NCBI GenBank assembly: GCA_024280065.1
Contig: JAJRQX010000024.1
Span: 1-13,758 of the forward strand
Direction: 5' to 3'
Length of the DNA stretch: 13,758 nucleotides
Origin: Aquificota bacterium
GTDB lineage: Bacteria; Aquificota; Aquificia; Aquificales; Aquificaceae
The translations under genes and the position numbers were made by a program. The notes beneath the pieces were generated by a model, which saw only the letters and a list, made by a program, of their open reading frames with translations, was not told the origin of the DNA and made no database searches. Within the stretch, counting starts at the first letter, position 1; the number at the start of each line of letters is the position of its first letter. Below are positions 6,024-11,200 of this stretch, piece by piece.

Positions 6024-7370
6024 ATGGGCATAAGGAAGGTCAGGACGGATCTGACCGTCAGGCTTGACTCCCTGCCGTGGACTTCCTTTCACACGCGTTT
6101 CCTTATAGCTCTCGGTGTCACATGGGTACTGGACGCCTTTGAGGTGGTGATAGTGGGCAACGTTCTCGGGAGCATGAAGGAGTCTCTCGGGCTGACTCCC
6201 GTTCAGGGTTCCTTACTTGTGAGCGGTTTTCTCATAGGTGCTATCCTCGGCTCCTTCCTGTTCGGATACCTGGCTGACAGATACGGCAGGAAGAAGGTTT
6301 TCATAATCACACTGCTGACCTACTCCTTGGGGACTTTCCTCACAGGCTTTGCCTGGGACTTCTGGAGTGCCTTTATACTAAGGGTAATAGCTGGAGCGGG
6401 TATAGGCGGTGAGTTCGCAGCCATACACTCCGCGATAGACGAGTTCGTACCCTCAAGGCACAGAGGGAAGGTGGACGGCCTGGTGGTAGCTTCCTGGAAC
6501 GTGGGTAGCATATTCGCATCCCTCACAGCCCTCATCCTGCTCAAGAACATACCCCAGGAACTCGCCTGGAGGTTCGCCTTCTTCCTCGGAGGGATAATAG
6601 CTGTTTTTGTGGTTTACGTGAGAAGGCACGTACCGGAATCCCCGAGGTGGCTTCTCTCAAAGGGTATGTATGAGGAGGCGGAGCGTATAGTAAGGAGTTT
6701 AGAAGGACATGTGAACGTAAAACCCGATGGCAGACCCGTTGAGGTCCCTGTATTTGAAGAGGGCCTCCTTGAAGGTTTAAAAGTTCTGATCACAAGATAC
6801 AGGTGGCGGTTCCTCTTCTCAACCTCCGTCAGCTTCACTATACTCACCACCTACTACGGAATGATAACTCTAATACCGGTAAGCTTGGCTCCGGCCTTAG
6901 GCATAGACCAGAGTCAGGTTCCTATCATCTTCCTTATGGGCAGCGTGGGGGGTCTCGTGGGTGGTGTGATAGTGGCCTTTCTGGCGGACTCTGTAGGGAG
7001 AAAGCCCACCGGTGTGGGCATCCTGGTCCTGTCCGTTCTGTCCACACTGGCACTGATATACACGGATAACTTCTACCCGGCGTTCGCCTTATACTCTTTT
7101 ACCGCCTTCTCTTTCGCATGCGTTGGCTACGTCACGGCTATGGAGATATTTCCCTCATACATAAGGGCCACCGCCATAGGCCTGATATCCATAGTTGGCA
7201 GGATAGGAGGGACCTTGGCCCCTCCTTTTGTGATAAGCCTGTCCGAGGTAAGTTACCAGATGGGTCTTTACGGCGTGTTGGGTTTCTGGGTGTTCGGTCT
7301 TATATCCTTTACCCTCTGGAGTATCTTCGGTGTTGAGGCGAGCGGAAGGTCCATAGAGGAGATCACTTGA
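6024..7370 (+). CDS. MFS transporter (sugar/organic-acid porter type)
   Basis: A 448-residue polytopic protein with about 12 hydrophobic segments in two bundles. The TM2-TM3 loop carries the MFS signature GYLADRYGRKKV (81-92), repeated in degenerate form as ADSVGRKPTG (321-330) in the second half. PESPRWLLSKG (204-214) ahead of the central loop and PSYIRATAIG (387-396) are typical of the sugar-porter and metabolite:H+ symporter branches, as is the acidic DAFE (37-40) in TM1. It is an inner-membrane secondary transporter; candidate substrates are organic acids or aromatic acids, but nothing here fixes them. The ATG has no Shine-Dalgarno sequence, and a -10-like TATATT sits 10 bases upstream. 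The gene stands alone, and its TGA lies inside the -35 of the candidate promoter downstream. Confidence 0.9.
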   Translation: MGIRKVRTDLTVRLDSLPWTSFHTRFLIALGVTWVLDAFEVVIVGNVLGSMKESLGLTPVQGSLLVSGFLIGAILGSFLFGYLADRYGRKKVFIITLLTYSLGTFLTGFAWDFWSAFILRVIAGAGIGGEFAAIHSAIDEFVPSRHRGKVDGLVVASWNVGSIFASLTALILLKNIPQELAWRFAFFLGGIIAVFVVYVRRHVPESPRWLLSKGMYEEAERIVRSLEGHVNVKPDGRPVEVPVFEEGLLEGLKVLITRYRWRFLFSTSVSFTILTTYYGMITLIPVSLAPALGIDQSQVPIIFLMGSVGGLVGGVIVAFLADSVGRKPTGVGILVLSVLSTLALIYTDNFYPAFALYSFTAFSFACVGYVTAMEIFPSYIRATAIGLISIVGRIGGTLAPPFVISLSEVSYQMGLYGVLGFWVFGLISFTLWSIFGVEASGRSIEEIT

Positions 7371-7395
7371 CAGGGGATCTATAGACTGTTATATT
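7367..7395 (+). promoter_or_regulatory. Strong sigma70-type promoter in the convergent gap
   Basis: TTGACA (7367-7372), a 17-base spacer, and TATATT (7390-7395) preceded by TGT (7387-7389) give a consensus -35, the ideal spacing, an extended -10 and a 5/6 -10. The first four bases of the -35 include the MFS stop codon. It is the best promoter match I found in the window. It reads into no ORF, only into a C-rich hairpin and a terminator. Confidence 0.6.
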
Positions 7396-7421
7396 ATTTT
7401 ACAGATTTAGGTTGAGAAACT

Positions 7422-7439
7422 CCCTCCCCCTCCCTCCCC
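7422..7439 (-). other. G-quadruplex motif (minus strand)
   Basis: The minus strand reads GGGGAGGGAGGGGGAGGG: four runs of at least three G separated by single A residues. Single-base loops are the pattern for the most stable parallel quadruplexes. It lies after the thymidylate kinase stop in that gene's transcript direction, and on the template strand for the MFS or sRNA transcript, where it could pause polymerase. The plus strand is the matching C-rich tract of the candidate sRNA loop. Confidence 0.75.
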
Positions 7440-7449
7440 AAGAGTTTTT

Positions 7450-7480
7450 GCCCCTCCGCCCGGAGGGGCCTTTCTAATTT
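7450..7480 (+). terminator. Intrinsic terminator
   Basis: GCCCCTCCG (7450-7458) and CGGAGGGGC (7461-7469) form a 9-bp, almost all G-C stem; the loop is CC, or GCCC if the top pair opens. It is followed on the plus strand by CTTTCTAATTT, a moderate U tract. It ends plus-strand transcription from the MFS gene or the candidate sRNA. On the minus strand the stem is followed by AAAAACTC, so it is not a classic terminator for thymidylate kinase, though the following quadruplex motif may help there. Confidence 0.75.
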
Positions 7481-8066
7481 AAAATCCCATCCTCTTGGTG
7501 ATTATATCTTTGATGCGCTCAAACACATCCTCCTCAGGGACGGTGGCGTCCAGGACCACAACCCTCTTAGGGTTCTCCTTCGCTATTCTTAGGTAACCCT
7601 CCCTAACCTTCTTCAGGAATTCGGGGTTCTCAAAGCGGGTTCTTCTACTTAGCCTCTTCAGGGCTGTTTCCGGGTCAATGTCAAGGAGGAAGGTTAGGTC
7701 GGGTTCAAGGCCTCCCGTCGCCACCCTGTTCAGACTCTGTACAAGTTCGGGTTTAACACCCCTCCCGTAGCCCTGGTAGGCCAAGGTTGAGTCCGTAAAC
7801 CTGTCAAGGATGACCACATAGCCTTCTTCGGCGAGTTTCTTTATCTCCCTTACCAGCTCCACCCTGGAGGCCTCAAAGAGAAATAGCTCCGTTAGTGGTT
7901 CAAGCTCGCGGTTTATGAGTATCTCCCTGAGCAGATCTCCGACCTCCGTTCCGCCGGGCTCCTTCTTTAAAACTACTTTAAATCCCCTCCTCTCAAGGAA
8001 GTTCTTTAACTTAAGAGCCTGGGTGGTCTTCCCCGATCCGTCAATACCTTCAAAAGTTATGATCAT
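7479..8066 (-). CDS. tmk: Thymidylate kinase (dTMP kinase)
   Basis: A 195-residue enzyme phosphorylating dTMP to dTDP with ATP, in dTTP synthesis in the cytoplasm. All family motifs are seen: P-loop GIDGSGKTT (7-15), EPGGT (36-40), DRF (88-90) followed by TDSTLAYQGYGRG (91-103) for dTMP binding, and the Arg-rich lid RLSRRTRFENPEF (138-150). The P-loop has no Arg and the lid does, which is the bacterial (type II) arrangement. The length is normal. It follows the sulfite-oxidase-like gene by 12 bp. There is no Shine-Dalgarno sequence; the 18 bases TGATATAATTCCTGTATG run from the upstream stop through a perfect TATAAT to the start, so it probably has its own leaderless promoter. Confidence 0.97.
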   Translation of the reverse strand: MIITFEGIDGSGKTTQALKLKNFLERRGFKVVLKKEPGGTEVGDLLREILINRELEPLTELFLFEASRVELVREIKKLAEEGYVVILDRFTDSTLAYQGYGRGVKPELVQSLNRVATGGLEPDLTFLLDIDPETALKRLSRRTRFENPEFLKKVREGYLRIAKENPKRVVVLDATVPEEDVFERIKDIITKRMGF

Positions 8067-8072
8067 ACAGGA

Positions 8073-8081
8073 ATTATATCA
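8073..8081 (-). promoter_or_regulatory. Extended -10 of tmk, overlapping the upstream stop codon
   Basis: On the minus strand the TGA stop of the sulfite-oxidase-like gene is followed directly by TATAAT, giving TGn-TATAAT, a complete extended -10. Six bases later comes the tmk ATG, so transcription would begin at the start codon. No -35 is needed for a strong extended -10, and none is clear. Confidence 0.5.
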
Positions 8082-8681
8082 GTCTCCCCAGAACCTCTGC
8101 TCCTTCCAGGGGTCTCCTACCATGTGGTAACCCCTCTCCTCCCAGTAGCCCGGTTTGTCCTCCTTCCTGAACTCTATTCCCCAGACATACTTGGCACTCT
8201 TCCAAGCGTAGAGCTGGGGAACTACGAGTCTGAGAGGATATCCGTGTTCCTTCGGCAGGATCTCTCCGAACATCTTGTAGGCGAGTATGGAGTCCTCCTT
8301 TGCAAAGAACTCATATGGCATGTTTGTGGTGTATCCCTCAAGGCAGTAAACGAATACATACCTGGCTTCAGGTTTTGGTCTCACCAGCTTAATTATCTCG
8401 GATGTTGGTACACCTTCCCACAGGATCTCCTTGACGCTCCACCTTGTTACACAGTGAAAGTCCGCCACGAGCTCAACCGAGGGGAGCTTCAAGATCTCCT
8501 CGTAGGTCAGCTCTATGGGGTTCTCCACCTCACCCCAAACCCTGAACCTGTATCTTGATATATCAAAATCCGGAACCCTCTCAACTATGTCGTAGACTAT
8601 GGGATACTGGATCCAGTGCTGACCCGGAGGTAGCCTGTCCTTGCTGCTCACGTTGGGACTCACTATCCTCCTCTTACCCAT
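8079..8681 (-). CDS. Sulfite-oxidase-like molybdopterin oxidoreductase
   Basis: A 200-residue protein made of the molybdopterin-binding domain alone. DFHCVTRWS (74-82) holds the Mo-ligating Cys77 and the neighbouring Arg80. LPPGQHWIQYPIVYDI (17-32), HGYPLRLVVP (146-155) and WKSAKYVWGIEF (160-171) are the conserved cofactor-pocket blocks of the small archaeal/thermophile sulfite-oxidase-like group. There is no haem domain, no dimerisation domain and no Tat or Sec signal, so unlike periplasmic MsrP/YedY it should be cytoplasmic. The physiological substrate of this group is not established; sulfite is only a guess from the family name. The start ATG (8681) has a weak upstream AAGG. Its TGA forms part of the tmk promoter. 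Confidence 0.88.
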   Translation of the reverse strand: MGKRRIVSPNVSSKDRLPPGQHWIQYPIVYDIVERVPDFDISRYRFRVWGEVENPIELTYEEILKLPSVELVADFHCVTRWSVKEILWEGVPTSEIIKLVRPKPEARYVFVYCLEGYTTNMPYEFFAKEDSILAYKMFGEILPKEHGYPLRLVVPQLYAWKSAKYVWGIEFRKEDKPGYWEERGYHMVGDPWKEQRFWGD

Positions 8682-8719
8682 GCCTTAGGAGATCTTAATA
8701 CGGTTATCCCAACGAAAGT

Positions 8720-9064
8720 ATGATTAAAACTATAGTGATGATAGAAAAAGAGTCCTTGGATGAGGAGCTCCTGAGAGAGATAGCCTCAGTAGGTGGTGAA
8801 TACGGCTCAAGGCTTGAAAAGCTCATTGGGGATTTGAAAAGGCTGAGAAGGGCTATACTCTACCTGAGGAGAAGGATAGAGAGGCATAGGGGAACTCCCG
8901 TTTTCTCAATGCGTCTGATTATAAGGTTGAGAAAAGCCTTTCTTGAGAAGAGGAAAGAGGCGGTAGAGGTAAGGAGGTATCTGATCATATACAGGGAATC
9001 CCTAGGACTTCTGAAACACAAAGAGGTCTTTGAGGTTTACAACATAGAAAGCATAGAACTTTAA
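8720..9064 (+). CDS. Small basic helical protein, unknown function
   Basis: I do not recognise this 114-residue protein. It is lysine/arginine-rich, with two long predicted helices: about 28-57 (LKRLRRAILYLRRRIERHRG) and about 64-95 (RLIIRLRKAFLEKRKEAVEVRRYL), which could form an antiparallel hairpin binding nucleic acid or another protein. There is no signal peptide, Cys or His cluster. The ATG at 8720 has only a weak CGAAAG upstream; an ATG at 8738 is an alternative. It is the only plus-strand gene between two minus-strand operons. It starts 38 bp from the divergent sulfite-oxidase-like gene, and its stop shares the four bases TTAA with the stop of trpG. Coding is supported by its fit between neighbours, not by homology. 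Confidence 0.6.
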   Translation: MIKTIVMIEKESLDEELLREIASVGGEYGSRLEKLIGDLKRLRRAILYLRRRIERHRGTPVFSMRLIIRLRKAFLEKRKEAVEVRRYLIIYRESLGLLKHKEVFEVYNIESIEL

Positions 9065-9630
9065 AGCAATTCAAGGAAGTTCCTCAGAATATCCATACCG
9101 TACTCAGATAAAACGGACTCAGGGTGGAACTGGACGCCGAAGAGGGTATACTCCCTGTGCTGTATACCCATTATCTCTCCGTCCTCGGACCAGGCGGTTA
9201 CCTCAAGGGTGTCAGGTAAGCTCTCCCTGTCTATAACGAGGGAGTGGTACCTGACAGCTTTAAAGGGGCTCGGTATCCCTTTGAAAATACCCTTACCCGT
9301 GTGGGATATCTCGGACAACTTGCCGTGCATGAGTCTTTTTGCCCTCTCTATCCTCCCACCGAAGGCAAAACCTATGGACTGGTGTCCGAGGCAAACACCG
9401 AGGATGGGGATATCCTTGTAGTAAGTTCTGATAAGGTCAACAGACACCCCGGCCTCTTTCGGTGTGCACGGGCCAGGTGATATGACTATCCCCTTCGGCT
9501 TCAGGTTTTTAACCTCTTTGGTTTCAATCTCGTCATTTCTCTTTACTATAACGTCCGCACCCAGAACCTGAAGATACTGAACCAGATTGTAGGTAAAAGA
9601 GTCGTAGTTGTCTATCATCAAGACCTTCAT
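9061..9630 (-). CDS. trpG: Anthranilate / aminodeoxychorismate synthase glutaminase subunit
   Basis: A class I glutamine amidotransferase of 189 residues, the usual TrpG/PabA length. It begins with the family signature MIDNYDSFTYNLVQYL, then SPGP (51-54), the nucleophile elbow GVCLGHQ (78-84) with Cys80, MHGK (101-104), and FHPES (168-172) with His169 and Glu171 completing the triad. It releases ammonia from glutamine for anthranilate synthase (tryptophan) or, if shared, for aminodeoxychorismate synthase (folate); many thermophiles use one subunit for both. No trpE or pabB partner is in the window. It is last in the cluster, 12 bp after the phosphoribosyltransferase, with no Shine-Dalgarno sequence but a TATATT 6 bases before the ATG. 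Confidence 0.95.
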   Translation of the reverse strand: MKVLMIDNYDSFTYNLVQYLQVLGADVIVKRNDEIETKEVKNLKPKGIVISPGPCTPKEAGVSVDLIRTYYKDIPILGVCLGHQSIGFAFGGRIERAKRLMHGKLSEISHTGKGIFKGIPSPFKAVRYHSLVIDRESLPDTLEVTAWSEDGEIMGIQHREYTLFGVQFHPESVLSEYGMDILRNFLELL

Positions 9631-9636
9631 GAGAAT

Positions 9637-9645
9637 AATATATCA
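9637..9645 (-). promoter_or_regulatory. Extended -10 of trpG, overlapping the upstream stop codon
   Basis: The minus strand reads TGATATATTATTCTCATG: the phosphoribosyltransferase stop TGA, a TATATT hexamer, six bases and the trpG ATG. This is the same stop, -10, six bases, ATG order as at tmk, with TGA supplying TGn. An internal leaderless promoter is inferred. Confidence 0.45.
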
Positions 9646-10302
9646 GGGTTCAAAGAGGCCCTCCTCCTTGGCTCTCCTTATGTATTCTAAGGTCTCCTCG
9701 TCCGTCAGCTGGTGGAAGTCTCTGTAAAACATACCTACCGCAAAGCTGAACTCTCCGGAAGCGTGGTGGCATAAAAACTCGTCCGCCCTGCCTGAGAACC
9801 TCCTGTGCGCGTCCTTTGGGCAAACAGGAACAGCTACGATAACCTTCCCTGCCCCCCTCTTCTTTGCGAAGCCCGCAGCAGCCATGGCTGTGTAACCTGT
9901 GGCCACCCCGTCATCAACAACTATCGCTGTCCTTTCCCTTAAGTCTGGATAACCTTCCGGCATGTACTTCTTCTCCCTCTCTCTTATCTCCTCAAGCTCC
10001 CTCCTCGCTATCTCCCTGACCGTGCGTGGGTCCAGTTTTGCGTATGAGATGAGGTCTTCGTCAAGGTACGTGGAACCGTCGGGGTCTATGGCACCGAAGC
10101 CCGCCTCCTCGTTCCAGGGAAGTCCAAGCTTTCTGACCACGACTACACTCATGGGTATCCTCAGTTCCTTTGCTATGCTGTAAGCTACAGGTATCCCCCC
10201 TCTCGGTATGGCTAAGACTATGGGCTTCTCCTCAGGGAAGACCTTATCCTTAAGGTCCCGGGCGAGGACCCTTCCTGCCTCTTCCCTGGTTTCAAAGATC
10301 AT
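9643..10302 (-). CDS. Type I phosphoribosyltransferase family protein
   Basis: A 219-residue PRTase-fold protein. IVVDDGVATGYT (127-138) is the 13-residue PRPP-binding motif, AIPRGGIPVAYSIAKEL (31-47) holds the pyrophosphate-loop residues, and VVVRKLGLPWNEEAGFGAIDPDG (53-75) is characteristic of a widespread uncharacterised branch often annotated simply as phosphoribosyltransferase. The family transfers ribose-5-phosphate between PRPP and a base; the base here is unknown, and some members may be regulators. Its ATG overlaps the stop of the helical protein gene upstream (ATGA), so they are translationally coupled. It lies in one cluster with a LOG-like protein that could perform the reverse kind of chemistry. 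Confidence 0.85.
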   Translation of the reverse strand: MIFETREEAGRVLARDLKDKVFPEEKPIVLAIPRGGIPVAYSIAKELRIPMSVVVVRKLGLPWNEEAGFGAIDPDGSTYLDEDLISYAKLDPRTVREIARRELEEIREREKKYMPEGYPDLRERTAIVVDDGVATGYTAMAAAGFAKKRGAGKVIVAVPVCPKDAHRRFSGRADEFLCHHASGEFSFAVGMFYRDFHQLTDEETLEYIRRAKEEGLFEP

Positions 10303-10652
10303 ACCAGCTTCTCAAATAGAGAGTTTATGTTATCCAGCTTCCTGTAAGCCTGAACTATCACGTAGCTGAGCTGGTCCCCCTCCGCTATGGAAAGGTCATA
10401 AAGGATCATGCTGACGTCCTTCAGGACCTGATACAGGGTTGTGTAGTGGTCCTCGGTAAGCTTTTTCTCTGGGTTGGGTATGTCCCTGTATAGGTCCTTC
10501 ACCATATCGCTTATCTCCTTGAGATGAGAGGTTAAGGAGGCTATCTCATAATCGTTTCCGTAGATCTCCATCACCTCCCTGTACCTCTCCTCTATCTCGG
10601 AGAACATAGTGTTAAAGAGCATGTTTTCCAAGAGGCTGAGGTTCTTATCCAT
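10299..10652 (-). CDS. All-helical hypothetical protein
   Basis: I do not recognise this 117-residue protein. It is acidic and predicted helical throughout (MFSEIEERYREVMEIY, LTSHLKEISDMVKDLYRDI, YTTLYQVLKDVSMILYDL, SYVIVQAYRKLDNINSLFEKLV), with no signal peptide, TM segment or cysteine. The pattern suggests a small four-helix bundle. The frame is open up to a TTG at 10700, but the ATG at 10652 has a full GGAGGAGG just upstream and is the better start. It lies between the TIGR00725 gene (44-bp gap) and the phosphoribosyltransferase gene (ATGA overlap), so it is probably made with them. Confidence 0.72.
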   Translation of the reverse strand: MDKNLSLLENMLFNTMFSEIEERYREVMEIYGNDYEIASLTSHLKEISDMVKDLYRDIPNPEKKLTEDHYTTLYQVLKDVSMILYDLSIAEGDQLSYVIVQAYRKLDNINSLFEKLV

Positions 10653-10662
10653 GCCCTCCTCC
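10653..10662 (-). promoter_or_regulatory. Shine-Dalgarno site (GGAGGAGGGC) deciding a start
   Basis: This strong ribosome site lies immediately before the ATG at 10652 and argues against the in-frame TTG at 10700, which overlaps the upstream stop but has no ribosome site. The GGAGGG within it is a perfect complement to CCCUCC in the loop of the candidate small RNA. Confidence 0.75.
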
Positions 10663-10696
10663 GTTCCTAAATAATTTGGTCTGGTAGGGTCCTTTT

Positions 10697-11146
10697 TCAA
10701 CAGGAATAGAAGGCGTCCACCTCCTTCAGGATCTCATCAAGGGAACCCACCTCCTTCACACCTTCAACCCTGTGGGTTCTGTATCCTACCACCAGCTTTC
10801 CAAGGATCAGAGCGTAGGCTATCTCGGATAGCGTCCCGTAGTGTCCGCCTATGGCTACCACCATATCACCGCTCGCAACAACTATAGGATTCCTGTTCCA
10901 GTTCATACCTGTGTTTATCTTTATGTCCACGTAGGGGTTGGCTTCGTGTCCGTCGTAGGATGGCATTATGCCCACAGTGAGACCTCCTTCCTCCTTGGCT
11001 CCTTTACATACAGCTTCCATGACCCCTGTCCTCCCTCCGCAGAGAACGACTATACCTCTCCTTGCGAGCTCCTTACCGAGCCTGTAGGCCACCTCATATT
11101 CTTCCTCATTAGCGGATGAGGAACCTATCACCGAGATAACTCTCAT
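10697..11146 (-). CDS. TIGR00725 family protein, LOG / lysine-decarboxylase-like Rossmann fold
   Basis: A 149-residue protein with a Rossmann-like nucleotide fold. VIGSSSANEEEYEVAYRLGKELARRG (6-31) begins the fold, VLCGGRTGVMEAV (34-46) is the first glycine loop, and AIGGHYGTLSEIAYAL (98-113) carries GGxxGTxxE, the core of the PGGxGTxxE motif of LOG phosphoribohydrolases, with Arg85 in the expected position before it. LOG enzymes cleave the base from nucleoside 5'-monophosphates; TIGR00725 members are related but uncharacterised, and the Pro of the motif is Ile here. It appears to head the cluster with the helical protein, the phosphoribosyltransferase and trpG. Confidence 0.85.
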   Translation of the reverse strand: MRVISVIGSSSANEEEYEVAYRLGKELARRGIVVLCGGRTGVMEAVCKGAKEEGGLTVGIMPSYDGHEANPYVDIKINTGMNWNRNPIVVASGDMVVAIGGHYGTLSEIAYALILGKLVVGYRTHRVEGVKEVGSLDEILKEVDAFYSC

Positions 11147-11183
11147 CCTATAAACCGGGATCCGTTCTTAACGTTCTTCATTG

Positions 11184-11189
11184 ATTATA
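11184..11189 (-). promoter_or_regulatory. -10 hexamer (TATAAT) upstream of the TIGR00725 gene
   Basis: TATAAT lies on the minus strand between the aspS stop (11201) and the TIGR00725 ATG (11146). Transcription would begin near 11177, giving a leader of about 30 bases with no Shine-Dalgarno sequence beyond AGG next to the start. No clear -35 is seen. Confidence 0.35.
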
Positions 11190-11200
11190 AACCCGCGGGT

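Larger units (their letters stand above)
7402..7480 (+). ncRNA. Candidate C-rich small RNA
   Basis: A transcript of about 79 nt is predicted from the extended -10 promoter (start near 7402) to the terminator tail near 7480. It has no ORF. AGAAACUC (7415-7422) can pair with GAGUUUUU (7442-7449), including one G-U, to display a 19-nt loop CCUCCCCCUCCCUCCCCAA (7423-7441); the terminator hairpin follows directly. C-rich unpaired loops are the seed of several known sRNAs that bind G-rich ribosome sites or G runs (RsaE-type UCCC motifs; Helicobacter RepG). The call is inferred from promoter, structure and terminator; no known RNA family is recognised. The alternative is simply a divided terminator region between convergent genes. 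Confidence 0.4.

Noticed and set aside
7415..7449. AGAAACTC / GAGTTTTT hairpin as a second intrinsic terminator
   Set aside because: The stem is A-T-rich, its loop is 19 bases, and the T run is part of the stem instead of following it. It suits a display hairpin better than a terminator.
10653..10700. TTG start at 10700 for the helical hypothetical protein
   Set aside because: No ribosome site precedes it, whereas the ATG at 10652 has GGAGGAGG directly upstream. The stop overlap alone is weak support.
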